Shown piece after piece: positions 1 to 10,885 of a DNA stretch of 64,000 nt. Under the pieces are notes generated by a model that worked only from the letters and a program-made list of their open reading frames with translations, had not been told where the DNA came from and ran no database searches. Within the stretch, counting starts at the first letter, position 1. Every line of letters begins with the position of its first letter. The stretch is from Duncaniella dubosii (GTDB lineage: Bacteria; Bacteroidota; Bacteroidia; Bacteroidales; Muribaculaceae): positions 2,356,001-2,420,000 of the forward strand of contig NZ_CP039396.1 in the NCBI RefSeq assembly GCF_004803915.1, written 5' to 3'. The translations under genes were made by a program, and so were the position numbers.

Positions 1-878
1 GCGTCGATTTCTGCAGTAGTCATCGGTGGGTACATCGGATTGACTTTCACCCAGAATCCATTGTGGAGTTGCCATAGCGTCCGGCCGTGCCTTGCGTTGC
101 TCTGCTGTTCGATATGTTTGAAATTCTCAGCCTGCAGCCGCTTGTCGTGCAGACAGTCGGTGAACGAGTGCAGGATTATATCGTCTTTCCCGGGAGAAAA
201 ATCTGTCTCCGGGATGCGGACCACCGTTTGCGGAAGGTCGGTCATTGATGACAGGGGTGTGCCTTCGTTGAGTTGCCGTGCAATTTCGAGGGTGATTTTT
301 TCACCCATGCCATAGCTGATGATGTCGGCCTCACAGTCGGCGAGCAGTGACGGACGCAGACGGTCCTGCCAATAGTCATAGTGGCTGAGACGTCGCATCG
401 ACGCTTCGATGCCACCGGCTATTATAGGAGTGTCCGGATAGAGTTCGCGTAGTATTTTTGAGTATACGATTGTAGGATAATCAGGGCGCGCTCCGTGGCG
501 TCCGCCGGGTGTATATGCGTCATCGCTGCGACGGCGGCGCGCGGCTGTGTAGTGGTTGACCATAGAGTCCATAGCTCCTGCCGAAACTCCGAAAAAGAGT
601 CTTGGAGCGCCGAACTTTTTGAAATCGCGTAAATCATCCTGCCAATTGGGCTGTGGCACGATAGCTACGTTGAAGCCCGCATCCTGAAGCACACGGCCGA
701 TCACCGCTGCGCCGAATGACGGGTGATCTACGTAGGCATCTCCTGAAAAGAGAACGATATCCACGTGATCCCATCCCAAAGCCTTCATTTCCTTGACACT
801 TGTAGGTAAAAATCTGTCGGCGGAAGGATATGGCGGCCGGTTGACAGCCGGTCTGTTAGTCTTGGATGTGTTATACAT
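1..878 (-). CDS. YgiQ family radical SAM protein, N-terminal part (gene continues beyond the window)
   Basis: Reading leftward from the ATG at 878 gives an uninterrupted frame of 292 codons that leaves the window at base 1, so the C-terminus is missing. The N-terminus begins MYNTSKTNRPAVNRP and continues through WDHVDIVLFSGDAYVDHPSFG, IIAGGIEASMRRLSHYDYW and MGEKITLEIARQLNEG. These match what I know of the YgiQ (UPF0313) family, in which a cobalamin-binding-like N-terminal region precedes the radical SAM core. The CxxxCxxC cluster that would confirm the radical SAM domain lies outside the window. The biochemical function of this family is not established. It starts 63 bp after the uvrB stop on the same strand and could be co-transcribed. 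Confidence 0.85.
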   Translation of the reverse strand, partial: MYNTSKTNRPAVNRPPYPSADRFLPTSVKEMKALGWDHVDIVLFSGDAYVDHPSFGAAVIGRVLQDAGFNVAIVPQPNWQDDLRDFKKFGAPRLFFGVSAGAMDSMVNHYTAARRRRSDDAYTPGGRHGARPDYPTIVYSKILRELYPDTPIIAGGIEASMRRLSHYDYWQDRLRPSLLADCEADIISYGMGEKITLEIARQLNEGTPLSSMTDLPQTVVRIPETDFSPGKDDIILHSFTDCLHDKRLQAENFKHIEQQSNARHGRTLWQLHNGFWVKVNPMYPPMTTAEID

Positions 879-941
879 AATATATATGTTATTTATACTG
901 CTTGGTTGGTTATCCGGATTGGATTTTCTGTTGTATGGTTG

Positions 942-3044
942 TTATCCTTCGGCCGGCATTTTTGAAAGCTGGTCTTCCATTGCGAGCACCTCGTCGCGCA
1001 GACGGGCGGCTTCGATGAAGTCCATGCGTTTGGCTGCGTCGACCATGTCCAGACGGCGCTTGGTGATGAGCTTCTGTAGCGCATCGGCTGACAGATATGG
1101 CATGACTGGGTCGGCGGCGAGGTTGACTTTTGTCCCATATTCTTCGGCGTATGGCACAGGCGCTTTCGAACGGCCTGTCTTTTTTTCTTTGCCGGATGAT
1201 GCCGAAAGTGGACGTGATGGCTTAATCTTGCCGGCGGTATCGTCGTCGGTCTCAAGCCCGATGATTGAATTGCGCGCCTTTATGATGGCCTGAGGCGTGA
1301 TGCCGTGTTCCTCATTGTAGGCAAGCTGGACAGCACGTCGTCGTGCGGTCTCGTCAATGGTCTGCTGCATCGAGTCTGTAATCTTGTCGGCATACATGAT
1401 GACTGTGCCGTTGAGGTTACGGGCGGCTCGACCGACAGTCTGGGTCAGCGAGCGGTGGCTTCGGAGGAAACCTTCCTTGTCGGCATCGAGTATGGCCACA
1501 AGGGAGACTTCAGGTAGGTCGAGACCTTCACGCAACAGATTGACACCGACAAGCACGTCGAACTCTCCGGCTCTCAGTCCGTCAAGAATCTTGATGCGGT
1601 CAAGTGTGTCGACGTCGCTGTGTATATAGGCTGTCTTTATGCGCAGCCGCGTGAGATAGTCGTTAAGCTCTTCGGCCATTCTTTTTGTAAGGGTTGTGAC
1701 CAGCACGCGTTCGTCGCGTTCGATACGTTCGTTGATTTCATGAAGCAGGTCGTCAATCTGATTGAGCGAAGGACGTACTTCTATAATCGGATCGAGCAGG
1801 CCGGTGGGGCGGATAATCTGTTCAACCACCACGCCCTCGCATTTTTCAAGTTCATAGTCGGCCGGTGTCGCGCTTACATATAGCACCTGAGGGGTCAGTT
1901 TTTCGAATTCCTCGAATTTCAGCGGGCGGTTGTCAAGCGCGGCCGGCAGACGGAAGCCATATTCGACAAGATTCATTTTTCTCGAAAGGTCTCCTCCATA
2001 CATCGCACGGCACTGCGGAAGTGTCACATGGCTCTCGTCGATGATGGTCAGGAAGTCTTTGGGAAAGTAGTCAAGGAGGCAGAACGGTCTCATGCCGGGC
2101 TGACGTCCGTCGAAGTAGCGGCTGTAATTCTCGATTCCTGAACAGTGGCCTACCTCGCGGAGCATCTCGACATCGTAGGTCACTCTTTCGAGTAGGCGTT
2201 TGGCCTCCATTTCCTTGGCCTCGCGCATGAAATAATTGTATTGCTCGCCAAGGTCGAGTTCAATCTGTCCGATTGCCGATCCCATTCGTTCGGGTGATGT
2301 GACAAAGAGATTGGCCGGATATATCTGGAATATGTCGTGAGATCCGAGCGATGTGTTGTCGTCGGGGTGGAGAGTCTTGATGGATTCGATTTCATCGCCC
2401 CAGAATGTGACGCGGACAATGATTTCCTCGTAGGCGAGGCGGATGTCGACCGTGTCGCCCTTCACACGGAATGTTCCGCGTGAAAGTTCGATTTCATTGC
2501 GTGAATACAACGACCCTACAAGTGAACGGAGGAACTTGTTGCGTGTTATCTTCTGTCCGACTTTTACGGTCACGACATTGCTGTCGAAGTCCTCAGGATT
2601 GCCCATACCATAGAGACACGACACCGATGACACGACCACTACATCCTTTCGGCCTGACAGTAGTGCCGAAACCGTTGACAGACGGAGTTTCTCGATCTCA
2701 TCGTTGATCATGAGGTCCTTTTCGATATATTTGTCTACGGTCGGGATGTAGGCTTCCGGCTGATAATAATCGTAGTATGACACGAAATACTGCACGGAGT
2801 TGTTTGGGAAAAATCCCTTGAACTCGCTGTAGAGCTGTGCTGCGAGGGTCTTGTTGTGGCTGAGGATGAGGGTGGGCTTTTCAATCTGGGCTATGACATT
2901 GGCCATTGTGAAGGTCTTGCCCGAACCGGTCACGCCAAGGAGTGTCTGAGCTTTCTCTCCGGCATTGATGCCGGCAACGAGCTGCTCGATGGCCTGAGGC
3001 TGGTCGCCGGTAGGTTTATATTGTGAAGATAACTCGAATTTCAT
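942..3044 (-). CDS. uvrB: Excinuclease ABC subunit B (UvrB)
   Basis: This 700-residue protein is the damage-verifying helicase of nucleotide excision repair; it is loaded by UvrA and recruits UvrC. The Walker A motif GVTGSGKT is at residues 37-44, and the hydrophobic beta-hairpin region [12 protein letters not shown] follows near residue 92. Helicase motifs such as VGRAARN appear later, and the C-terminal UVR domain (residues about 655-695, [16 protein letters not shown]) would contact UvrC. Length is normal for the family. The start [16 protein letters not shown] is the usual UvrB N-terminus. A TAATTTTG box on the minus strand (3051-3058) ends only seven bases before the ATG, so the mRNA may have almost no leader. 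Confidence 0.98.
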   Translation of the reverse strand: MKFELSSQYKPTGDQPQAIEQLVAGINAGEKAQTLLGVTGSGKTFTMANVIAQIEKPTLILSHNKTLAAQLYSEFKGFFPNNSVQYFVSYYDYYQPEAYIPTVDKYIEKDLMINDEIEKLRLSTVSALLSGRKDVVVVSSVSCLYGMGNPEDFDSNVVTVKVGQKITRNKFLRSLVGSLYSRNEIELSRGTFRVKGDTVDIRLAYEEIIVRVTFWGDEIESIKTLHPDDNTSLGSHDIFQIYPANLFVTSPERMGSAIGQIELDLGEQYNYFMREAKEMEAKRLLERVTYDVEMLREVGHCSGIENYSRYFDGRQPGMRPFCLLDYFPKDFLTIIDESHVTLPQCRAMYGGDLSRKMNLVEYGFRLPAALDNRPLKFEEFEKLTPQVLYVSATPADYELEKCEGVVVEQIIRPTGLLDPIIEVRPSLNQIDDLLHEINERIERDERVLVTTLTKRMAEELNDYLTRLRIKTAYIHSDVDTLDRIKILDGLRAGEFDVLVGVNLLREGLDLPEVSLVAILDADKEGFLRSHRSLTQTVGRAARNLNGTVIMYADKITDSMQQTIDETARRRAVQLAYNEEHGITPQAIIKARNSIIGLETDDDTAGKIKPSRPLSASSGKEKKTGRSKAPVPYAEEYGTKVNLAADPVMPYLSADALQKLITKRRLDMVDAAKRMDFIEAARLRDEVLAMEDQLSKMPAEG

Positions 3045-3253
3045 AACCTACAAAATTACGGAAATTACGTGTAATATCCTATAGCGAAATTCCATCTGCT
3101 AAGAATTTTTATAGACTATTTGCATAAGTGATATTTTTAAGAGTTGTCGTTACTTGAGTTTTTATTGGGACTTATGGTATTATGGCGATGCAGACGGAAC
3201 AATTGCCGTGATATAATGGTTTATATTTTCGTATATAACCCGTTAAACACATT

Positions 3254-5218
3254 ATGCAGACAGAAACTACAACCTCACGTCAGAATCAACAGGTACATCG
3301 CGTCACCATCGCGGCGCTACTGGTGGCTATAGGCATTGTTTTTGGTGACATAGGCACGTCACCGCTTTATGTGATGAAAGCTATCATGGGTGTTGACCGC
3401 GGATATGGTCCGGACTATGTGATAGGCGCGGTGTCGTGTGTCATCTGGACTCTTACCTTACAGACTACATTGAAATATGTTGTCATTGCTCTGCGTGCCG
3501 ACAATAAGGGCGAGGGTGGGATTCTTGCTCTCTATTCGCTCATAAAGGGATTGAAACGGAAATGGATTTATATTCTTGCCGCTGTCGGGGCGAGCGCCTT
3601 GATTGCCGACGGTGTTATAACTCCTGCCATGACTGTGACTTCTGCCATAGAAGGATTGCGAGATCTTGACCCCGACGCGCCGGTGTTGCCGATTGTGGTC
3701 TTGATTATTTCGGGTATATTCCTTGTCCAGCGTCTCGGGACTAAGGCTATCGGCAAATTTTTCGGTCCGTTCATGCTTGTATGGTTTCTGATGCTCGGCA
3801 TTCTTGGCTTGATCCATCTTTCAGACCATTGGGCTATAATGAAAGCTTTCAATCCATTGTATGCGGTCAGACTTCTTGTAGATTACCCGGGGTGGTTTAT
3901 GATTCTCGGTGCTGTGTTTCTATGCACTACCGGTGCTGAGGCTCTCTACTCAGATCTTGGACATTGCGGACGTATGAATATCACCTATAGCTGGCTGTTT
4001 GTTAAGCTCATGCTGATACTTAATTATCTTGGACAGGGAGCATGGTTAATTTCTCAGGCAACCGGTTATCCCGAAAATATCAATCCGTTCTATGGGGTCA
4101 TGCCACGATGGTTTCTCCCTGCCGGAATCATCATAAGCACCGGCGCGGCCATTATAGCGAGTCAGGCTTTGTTGAGTGGATCGTTCACCATCTTCAGTGA
4201 GGCGATGAGTCTCGACTTCTGGCCACGTCTGCGAATCAAATATCCGTCAACTGTAAAGGGTCAGTTATACATTCCACTTGTCAATTGTTTCCTGTATGTA
4301 GGATGTATCCTGACTGTTGTCATTTTCCGTACCTCAGGTCACATGGAAGCTGCTTATGGCCTTGCAATTACTATCACTATGCTTATGACGACGATGCTTC
4401 TCGCTCTGTATCTCAGACATAAGGGAGTGAAACTATGGATTGTTGGTGTCTTTACGGTTGTTTTTACCTTGATCGAGGGTGCGTTTTTCGTGGCCAATAT
4501 GTTTAAATTCACTCATGGAGGTTGGTTCACATTGTTGATCGCAGGACTTGTCTGTGCCGTGATGCTTGTGTGGCGCAAGGCTACAAGAATCAGGCGTAAA
4601 TATATAGAATACAGGTCGTTTGATGATTATACTGATATTATCAAGGATATAAAATCGGATAAGGAGATTCCTAAATATGCCTCTAATCTCGTGTATATGA
4701 GTCGTTCGGACAAGGCGTGTGAAGTTGAGAGCAAACTGATTTATTCAATAATCAATAAGCAGCCCAAACGTGCAGACCACTACTGGATACTGCGCGTTGA
4801 GTTTACCGACAATCCAGATACGTTGGAATATGAGCGTACGGTCATTGTCCCTAATACTATTACAAGCTTCAAATTCCGTATCGGATTCAGGATTCAGCCT
4901 CAGTTGAGCGTCTATCTTCGTCAGGCAATAGAGGATATGGTTGAAGACGGACTGATTGACCTGACGAGTGATTATCCGTCGCTCCGCAGCCATGGCATAT
5001 CAGGCGATTTCAGATTTATTATCATACATCGCGTGTTCTCTCAATCAAGTCAGTGTAACAGCCGCGACAGATTTCTGATGAATTTTCACGCTTTGTTGCG
5101 CAAGATGGAGCTTGATGCTGGAAATGCTTTCGGATTTGACACAAGTAATTTGAAAATCGAGACAGTCCCGCTGATTATAAATACTCATACTCCCCGCCGT
5201 ATCATGCGTATCCAGTAG
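3254..5218 (+). CDS. kup: Kup/TrkD family potassium uptake transporter
   Basis: A 654-residue inner-membrane protein of the Kup (KUP/HAK/KT) potassium-proton symporter family. The signature GDIGTSPLYV lies at about residues 31-40 in the first membrane segment. About twelve hydrophobic segments occupy the first 430 residues, and a soluble cytoplasmic C-terminal region of about 200 residues follows. The frame is complete and the length is typical. The start at 3254 (MQTETTTSRQ) gives a short polar N-terminus before the first membrane helix. The gene stands alone and converges on the alcohol dehydrogenase, with a shared hairpin terminator between them. No clear TAnnTTTG promoter was found in front of it. 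Confidence 0.96.
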   Translation: MQTETTTSRQNQQVHRVTIAALLVAIGIVFGDIGTSPLYVMKAIMGVDRGYGPDYVIGAVSCVIWTLTLQTTLKYVVIALRADNKGEGGILALYSLIKGLKRKWIYILAAVGASALIADGVITPAMTVTSAIEGLRDLDPDAPVLPIVVLIISGIFLVQRLGTKAIGKFFGPFMLVWFLMLGILGLIHLSDHWAIMKAFNPLYAVRLLVDYPGWFMILGAVFLCTTGAEALYSDLGHCGRMNITYSWLFVKLMLILNYLGQGAWLISQATGYPENINPFYGVMPRWFLPAGIIISTGAAIIASQALLSGSFTIFSEAMSLDFWPRLRIKYPSTVKGQLYIPLVNCFLYVGCILTVVIFRTSGHMEAAYGLAITITMLMTTMLLALYLRHKGVKLWIVGVFTVVFTLIEGAFFVANMFKFTHGGWFTLLIAGLVCAVMLVWRKATRIRRKYIEYRSFDDYTDIIKDIKSDKEIPKYASNLVYMSRSDKACEVESKLIYSIINKQPKRADHYWILRVEFTDNPDTLEYERTVIVPNTITSFKFRIGFRIQPQLSVYLRQAIEDMVEDGLIDLTSDYPSLRSHGISGDFRFIIIHRVFSQSSQCNSRDRFLMNFHALLRKMELDAGNAFGFDTSNLKIETVPLIINTHTPRRIMRIQ

Positions 5219-5233
5219 GCGCAAATCATACCG

Positions 5234-5280
5234 TCAGCGGGCCATGTAAGCCGATTCTTACATGGCCTGCTGGTTTATTT
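5234..5280. terminator. Bidirectional hairpin terminator between kup and the alcohol dehydrogenase
   Basis: A stem of about 16 bp, with G-T wobbles, pairs 5235-5250 with 5257-5272 around the six-base loop ccgatt. It sits between two convergent genes. The rightward side continues into tggtttattt, a weak T-rich tail. Confidence 0.7.
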
Positions 5281-5305
5281 AGGAAGTCTACCTATGTGTG
5301 CAGGG

Positions 5306-6475
5306 TTATCGCGCAAGGTTGAATATGGCCTCTGTGTCTTTAGCCTCAAGTGAGAGATAACCTCCGATTTTCGGTCCTTTGTTCTCATGAAGCTTTCCGA
5401 CGAGTTTCTCGATGTCGGGATTTTCTATTCCAAGTTCTTTCATTGAGACAGGAAGTCCGATGGAATGGAAAAATTCGCGCAGGAGTCTGATTCCTTCCAT
5501 AGCAGCCTTGGAGTCATCGTTTTCCGTCACATCGAACACCCTGCGGGCAAACTGTGCGACTTTAGCCGGACGGCGTTCTCCGACATAGCTCATCCATGCG
5601 GGGGTGATTACGGCAAGACCTGCTCCGTGAGTCACGTTGTATAGGGCGCTCAGTTCATGCTCGATGAAGTGTGAGGCCCAGTCCTCACGTCGTCCGCATC
5701 CGCAGATTCCGTTGTGGGCGAGTGTACCGCTCCACATTATGTTTGCACGTGCGTCGTAGTTCTCAGGCTCGGCCATTACCTTCGGTGCTTCGGCGATGAT
5801 TGCTTTAAGCAGCCCTTCGCACAGGCGGTCGGTCACTTCCACTCCTTCCGTAAGGGTGAAGTAACGTTCCATGATGTGTACCATCATGTCGGCTATACCG
5901 CTTGCAGTCTGATAGGGTGGGAGAGTGTATGTCAGTTCAGGATTAAGACATGCGAATTTCGGACGTAGCTCGGTGTCGGTGCGCAGAGACAGTTTCCGCA
6001 GTCCGTCGAGGCGTGTGATGACCGAGTTGCCGCTACCTTCGCTTCCGGCTGCCGGAATAGTAAGGATGACTCCTAACGGAAGCACCTTCTCCACAGTTGA
6101 CTTGCCACAATAGAAGTCCCAGAAATCACCTTCATACAGTATGCCTGCCGCAATGGCTTTTGCAGTGTCGATAACAGATCCTCCACCGACAGCGAGGAGC
6201 GCGTCAACGCCTGCCTCACGTCCGAGAGCAATGCCGTCATACACTTTATCATCCGTCGGATTCGGTTTGACACCTCCAAGTTCCGTGACAGTAATACCTG
6301 TGTCGCCAAGAGATTTTCTTACGCGGTCAAGTAGCCCGCTGCGTATGGCAGACTGTCCGCCATAGACGATCATTACATGTTTCCATCCGGCTTCATGGCA
6401 GAGGGTCGCAGCCTTACACTCAGCTTCGTGTCCGAATACGTATCTCGTCGGGGTGCAGAATGAAAAATTGTCCAT
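5306..6475 (-). CDS. Iron-containing alcohol dehydrogenase (butanol dehydrogenase type)
   Basis: A 389-residue group III metal-dependent alcohol dehydrogenase that probably reduces aldehydes with NAD(P)H. The nucleotide-binding GGGSVIDTAKAIA motif lies near residues 99-111. The metal-ligand histidines are in the segments FIEHELSALY and NVTHGAGLAV, as in YqhD/BdhA enzymes. The open frame can be extended to a TTG at 6484, but I chose the ATG at 6475 (MDNFSFCTPTRYVFG) because it gives the typical family N-terminus. The gene lies downstream of mutAB on the same strand but behind a terminator hairpin. The physiological substrate cannot be told from the sequence. Confidence 0.93.
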   Translation of the reverse strand: MDNFSFCTPTRYVFGHEAECKAATLCHEAGWKHVMIVYGGQSAIRSGLLDRVRKSLGDTGITVTELGGVKPNPTDDKVYDGIALGREAGVDALLAVGGGSVIDTAKAIAAGILYEGDFWDFYCGKSTVEKVLPLGVILTIPAAGSEGSGNSVITRLDGLRKLSLRTDTELRPKFACLNPELTYTLPPYQTASGIADMMVHIMERYFTLTEGVEVTDRLCEGLLKAIIAEAPKVMAEPENYDARANIMWSGTLAHNGICGCGRREDWASHFIEHELSALYNVTHGAGLAVITPAWMSYVGERRPAKVAQFARRVFDVTENDDSKAAMEGIRLLREFFHSIGLPVSMKELGIENPDIEKLVGKLHENKGPKIGGYLSLEAKDTEAIFNLAR

Positions 6476-6511
6476 TGAATGCAAATGTTTTGGTTATTGA
6501 TATTAGAAATA

Positions 6512-6540
6512 GCAGGGGCGCCCGAACCGAGCGTCCCTGC
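6512..6540 (-). terminator. Terminator hairpin downstream of mutB
   Basis: A GC-rich 10-bp stem (6512-6521 with 6531-6540, one G-T pair) and a nine-base loop follow the mutB stop on the minus strand. The leftward side continues into an AT-rich stretch. It should separate mutAB from the alcohol dehydrogenase gene. Confidence 0.65.
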
Positions 6541-6571
6541 ATAAATGATTGATATGGAAATATCAGTGAGA

Positions 6572-8707
6572 TTATTCCTCGCCTTCGAGAAGTTCAAGCA
6601 TCTTGATTGCAGAGACGGGGATACGTGTGCCGGGGCCGAAGATGGCTGCAACTCCCGCTTTGTAAAGGAAGTCATAGTCCTGAGCGGGGATAACGCCACC
6701 GGCGGTCACGAGGATGTCTTCACGTCCGAGCTTTTTGAGCTCTTCGATTACCTGCGGGATGAGAGTCTTGTGACCGGCGGCAAGCGACGACACACCAAGG
6801 ATGTGTACGTCGTTTTCCACTGCCTGACGAGCTGCTTCGGCCGGAGTCTGGAAGAGAGGACCCATGTCTACGTCAAAACCGCAGTCGGCATAACCTGTAG
6901 CGACAACTTTTGCGCCACGGTCATGGCCGTCCTGACCCATCTTGGCAATCATGATACGGGGTTGACGACCTTCGCGCTTAGCGAATTCTTCACACATCTG
7001 CTGAGCCTTCACGAAGTCGGGATCAGCTTTGGTTTCTGATGAGTACACGCCTGAAATTGTTCTGATTACAGCTTTATAACGGCCTACGACTTCTTCGCAG
7101 GCATCCGAGATTTCGCCGAGTGTCGCGCGGAGTCCGGCAGCCTTGACTGCGAGGTCAAGGAGGTTGCCTTGCTTGGTGCGTACACATTCGGTGATTGCTT
7201 CAAGTGCTTTCTTGACAGCCTCTTCGTCGCGGTGAGCCTTGAGGTCAACGAGACGGGCAACCTGATCCTTGCGGACTTCGGTATTGTCGATTTCGAGGAT
7301 GTCAATAGGATCTTCGTGATCAAGACGATATTTGTTGATACCGACAATCGTCTGACGGCCTGAGTCGATGCGAGCCTGAGTGCGTGCGGAAGCTTCTTCG
7401 ATACGCATCTTGGGAAGACCTGATTCGATAGCCTTGGCCATACCGCCGAGTTTTTCGATTTCCTGAATGTGCTCCCATGCGCGGTGTGCGATCTCGTTGG
7501 TGAGGGCTTCCACGTAGTATGAACCGCCCCACGGGTCTACCTGCTTGGTGACCATTGTCTCCTCCTGAATGTAGATCTGGGTGTTGCGTGCGATACGTGC
7601 CGAGAAGTCGGTCGGGAGTGCGATAGCTTCGTCAAGAGCGTTGGTGTGGAGTGACTGTGTGTGGCCGAGGGCAGCGCCCATCGCTTCGATACATGTACGT
7701 CCGACGTTGTTGAAGGGATCCTGTTCGGTGAGCGACCAGCCTGAAGTCTGTGAGTGTGTACGGAGTGCGAGCGACTTCGGATTCTTCGGGTTGAACTGCT
7801 TGACAATCTTGGCCCAGAGAAGACGTGCGGCACGCATCTTTGCTACTTCCATGAAGTAGTTCATGCCGATAGCCCAGAAGAATGACAGACGGGGAGCGAA
7901 AGCGTCGATGTCGATGCCTGCGTTGATACCTGCGCGGAGATATTCGAGACCGTCGGCGAGGGTATAGGCAAGCTCGATGTCACATGTCGCACCTGCTTCC
8001 TGCATGTGGTAGCCTGAGATTGAAATCGAGTTGAACTTAGGCATGTTCTGCGAAGTGTACTCGAAGATATCTGCGATGATTCGCATCGAGAATTCCGGTG
8101 GGTAGATATAGGTGTTACGCACCATGAATTCCTTGAGGATGTCGTTCTGGATAGTACCTGCCATTTCTTCAAGTTTCGCGCCCTGTTCGAGACCTGCGTT
8201 GATGTAGAATGCGAGTACCGGAAGCACTGCGCCGTTCATTGTCATCGAAACAGACATCTTGTTCAGGGGTATACCTTCGAAGAGCACCTTCATGTCTTCG
8301 AGAGAGCAGATTGACACACCGGCTTTGCCGACGTCGCCGACCACGCGTTCATGGTCTGCGTCATATCCGCGGTGTGTGGCAAGGTCAAACGCAACTGAGA
8401 GGCCTTTCTGTCCCGACGCAAGGTTGCGGCGGTAGAATGCGTTTGATTCTGCTGCGGTGGAGAATCCGGCATACTGGCGGATAGTCCAAGGACGGAGTGG
8501 GTACATGGCGCTGTACGGGCCACGGAGGAAAGGAGGAATACCTGAAACGTAGTTGAGGTGTTCGAGACCCTCAAGGTCGTTTTTGGTATAGATGGGCTTT
8601 ACCGGGATAAGTTCGGGGGTAAGCCAGTCTTCCCCCTGAGTTTCGGGAACGTGCTGCTCACCGAAAGCATCCTTTACTATATCGATTTCTTTGAAATTGG
8701 GTTTCAT
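6572..8707 (-). CDS. mutB: Methylmalonyl-CoA mutase, large (catalytic) subunit
   Basis: This 711-residue enzyme interconverts succinyl-CoA and (R)-methylmalonyl-CoA with adenosylcobalamin, the key step from succinate towards propionate in Bacteroidales. The N-terminal TIM barrel carries family motifs including [19 protein letters not shown] and [17 protein letters not shown]. The C-terminal B12-binding domain has the DGHDRG motif, with cobalt-ligand His595. Length is that expected for the alpha subunit. It lies 32 bp downstream of the small-subunit gene mutA on the same strand, so the two form an operon ending at the hairpin at 6512-6540. Confidence 0.97.
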   Translation of the reverse strand: MKPNFKEIDIVKDAFGEQHVPETQGEDWLTPELIPVKPIYTKNDLEGLEHLNYVSGIPPFLRGPYSAMYPLRPWTIRQYAGFSTAAESNAFYRRNLASGQKGLSVAFDLATHRGYDADHERVVGDVGKAGVSICSLEDMKVLFEGIPLNKMSVSMTMNGAVLPVLAFYINAGLEQGAKLEEMAGTIQNDILKEFMVRNTYIYPPEFSMRIIADIFEYTSQNMPKFNSISISGYHMQEAGATCDIELAYTLADGLEYLRAGINAGIDIDAFAPRLSFFWAIGMNYFMEVAKMRAARLLWAKIVKQFNPKNPKSLALRTHSQTSGWSLTEQDPFNNVGRTCIEAMGAALGHTQSLHTNALDEAIALPTDFSARIARNTQIYIQEETMVTKQVDPWGGSYYVEALTNEIAHRAWEHIQEIEKLGGMAKAIESGLPKMRIEEASARTQARIDSGRQTIVGINKYRLDHEDPIDILEIDNTEVRKDQVARLVDLKAHRDEEAVKKALEAITECVRTKQGNLLDLAVKAAGLRATLGEISDACEEVVGRYKAVIRTISGVYSSETKADPDFVKAQQMCEEFAKREGRQPRIMIAKMGQDGHDRGAKVVATGYADCGFDVDMGPLFQTPAEAARQAVENDVHILGVSSLAAGHKTLIPQVIEELKKLGREDILVTAGGVIPAQDYDFLYKAGVAAIFGPGTRIPVSAIKMLELLEGEE

Positions 8708-8739
8708 ATCTGAATAATATGTATGATGGGGGTGACTTT

Positions 8740-10602
8740 TTACTTCTTAAGCAGTTTTGCGTTAAATGCACGGAGTGTTTCAAGGACGTTGCAGCGGACA
8801 TGAACGAAGTCGTTGATTCCGATAGCCTTGAGGTCGTCGGTGCATGCGGGGGCACCTGCCACGACAAACTCTGCGCGGCCGTCAAGATATTTGAAGGCTG
8901 CGGGAGCGAGTTCTGCATATTCGTCGTCGCTTGAGCAGAGCACAACGATGTCAGCACCCTTTTCGAGAGCTGCGTCAATGCCCTGTTCAACAGTGTCGAA
9001 ACCGAGGTTGTCGATGATTTCGTAGCCGGCGCAACCGAAGAAGTTTGATGAGAACTGAGCGCGTGCGAGACGCATTGCAAGATTGCCGATAGTGAGCATG
9101 AACACTTTCGGACGGTTTGATGCGGCTTCTGTTTCGAGGCGGAGTGCTTCGAAATCGCTTGCCGCACGCTTGGTCGGCAGCCCGGCGGGAGTCTCGCAGG
9201 CATCTCCGTGGCCTCCGCAAGAGCAAGAGAGCGAGCCTTTGAGGTCGACAATCTTGTCGGCTGCCATTTCGTTGATGTTGGGATACTGGTTTGTTCCGAG
9301 AAGGATTTCCTTACGGCGGGCCACGTCTGTGTGACGTTTTTCAGCGCTTTCGCGGATAGCCTTCTGGATGTTGTCGTCGTTACAGCATGCAAGGAAGCCT
9401 CCGTTTTCCTCTACTTCGAGGAAGAGTTTCCACGCTTCTTTAGAGATAGCCACGGTGAGAGTTTCCACATAGTAGCTGCCGCCTGCAGGGTCGATTACCT
9501 TGTCGAGATGGCTTTCTTCTTTAAGAAGGAACTGCTGGTTGCGTGCAATGCGCTCTGAGAATTCATCGGGTGTCTTGTAGGGGACATCAAACGGAGTGAC
9601 TGTAATGGAGTCAACACCTGCAAGAGCGGCTGACATTGCTTCAGTCTGGCTGCGGAGCAGATTGACGTGTGCGTCATAGAGGGTCTGGTTGAAGCGCGAT
9701 GTGATTGCGTGAGCGACCATCTTGGCTGCTTCTTCAGATGCACCATACTGTTTCACGATCTGGGCCCAGAGCATGCGGGCTGCGCGGAACTTGGAAAGCT
9801 CCATGAAGAAGTTTGACGAAACGCCCATGTTGAACTTGATGCGTCCGGCAACTTCATCTGCGCTGCGTCCGGCATCGGTGAGAAGAGTCATCCACTGAGC
9901 GCCCCACGCAAGAGCATAGCCGAGTTCCTGATAGATGTATGCACCTGCGTTGCTGAGCATGTCGCTGTCGACAGAGAGGACGCGGAGGTTCTTGACTCCT
10001 TTGACTGCATCGAGAAGTTCGCATGCCATCTGAGTGAGGGTTGCAGCATCAAACGCAACCCCTTTGCGCAACGGTTTGCGGAAGGGATTGAAGTCGATAG
10101 AACCTTTGAATGTATCTGCACATCCCTTTGATTCGATATATTCTACGAGAGCTTTTGCAAGCGGAAGGGCTTTCTTGACGCAGCAGGTGAAGTTGATTTC
10201 TACCTTTGCGATGTCGATGTCCTTGAGAGTGGCCTCAAGTGTTTCGGCTGTAGGCTCGTCGATATGGAAACCGAGTGAAGTGACACCTTTTGTGAGTACG
10301 TTGAGGGCTTTCTCATTTGCTTCGGCCGGAGTCTCGGCGATGATTTCCTGACGGGTGAGCCAGTCGTTGTCGGTACGTGTACCGCGAACGTAGGGATATT
10401 CTCCCGGAAGTGAGTTTGTGGTTTTGAAGTTTTCGATGTCTTCAAGTCTGTACATAGGCTGGACATTGAAACCTTCGTTTGTGCGCCATACTAACTTTTT
10501 ATCAAATGGAGCACCTTTAAGGTCAGCTTCCACCTTGGCTTTCCACTCTGCGGTGGATATAGGGGGAAACTGTTCAAACAATTTTTCTTTTTTTTCTGCC
10601 AT
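8740..10602 (-). CDS. mutA: Methylmalonyl-CoA mutase, small subunit
   Basis: A 620-residue non-catalytic partner of MutB. It has the mutase barrel fold ([43 protein letters not shown]) and a degenerate C-terminal cobalamin-like domain without the DxHxxG motif, as expected for small subunits. The open frame extends to 10698, but the ATG at 10602 ([12 protein letters not shown]) is preferred because the promoter at 10669-10699 lies inside the longer version. A cysteine-rich stretch ([11 protein letters not shown]) sits in the linker between the two domains. It is the first gene of the mutA-mutB operon. Confidence 0.94.
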   Translation of the reverse strand: MAEKKEKLFEQFPPISTAEWKAKVEADLKGAPFDKKLVWRTNEGFNVQPMYRLEDIENFKTTNSLPGEYPYVRGTRTDNDWLTRQEIIAETPAEANEKALNVLTKGVTSLGFHIDEPTAETLEATLKDIDIAKVEINFTCCVKKALPLAKALVEYIESKGCADTFKGSIDFNPFRKPLRKGVAFDAATLTQMACELLDAVKGVKNLRVLSVDSDMLSNAGAYIYQELGYALAWGAQWMTLLTDAGRSADEVAGRIKFNMGVSSNFFMELSKFRAARMLWAQIVKQYGASEEAAKMVAHAITSRFNQTLYDAHVNLLRSQTEAMSAALAGVDSITVTPFDVPYKTPDEFSERIARNQQFLLKEESHLDKVIDPAGGSYYVETLTVAISKEAWKLFLEVEENGGFLACCNDDNIQKAIRESAEKRHTDVARRKEILLGTNQYPNINEMAADKIVDLKGSLSCSCGGHGDACETPAGLPTKRAASDFEALRLETEAASNRPKVFMLTIGNLAMRLARAQFSSNFFGCAGYEIIDNLGFDTVEQGIDAALEKGADIVVLCSSDDEYAELAPAAFKYLDGRAEFVVAGAPACTDDLKAIGINDFVHVRCNVLETLRAFNAKLLKK

Positions 10603-10668
10603 AATGTATGGTATTAAATATTCTGTATCGGGGTTTAGGTTAACCAAGATTTCAGTAAATTCGATATG

Positions 10669-10699
10669 CAAAGTTAATTGGAAACTTCCTAAAAGCAAA
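10669..10699 (-). promoter_or_regulatory. Bacteroidetes-type promoter for mutAB
   Basis: On the minus strand, TTTG (10696-10699) is followed after exactly 19 bp by TAACTTTG (10669-10676), a full match to the TTTG / TAnnTTTG consensus. It lies about 65 bp upstream of the chosen mutA start. Confidence 0.75.
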
Positions 10700-10747
10700 G
10701 AAAATAAAAAGAAAAAGTTGGGAGAATCGGCTAAATTGAAGGAATAA

Positions 10748-10800
10748 GAGCTGCCAAAGAATCCATAATCCTGAAGATTGTAAGGGTTCTTTGGCAGCTC
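10748..10800 (-). terminator. Terminator hairpin after the threonine operon
   Basis: A perfect 14-bp inverted repeat (10748-10761 with 10787-10800) with a 25-base loop lies just beyond the thrC stop on the minus strand and is followed leftward by ttattcc. It should end the thrA-thrC transcript before the mutA promoter. Confidence 0.7.
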
Positions 10801-10885
10801 CGGTTTATTGTAATGACAGATAGGTGTCGATGGTTGACTGATGTGTTTTTCAACAGCCGTTACACATATATTATATATGTGAGGT

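Noticed and set aside
793..1293. A 166-codon rightward open frame over the 3' end of uvrB.
   Set aside because: It is antisense to the conserved uvrB and YgiQ coding sequences and has no family features.
10603..10740. An N-terminal extension of mutA to 10698.
   Set aside because: The extension contains a full consensus promoter, and its residues do not resemble the family N-terminus.
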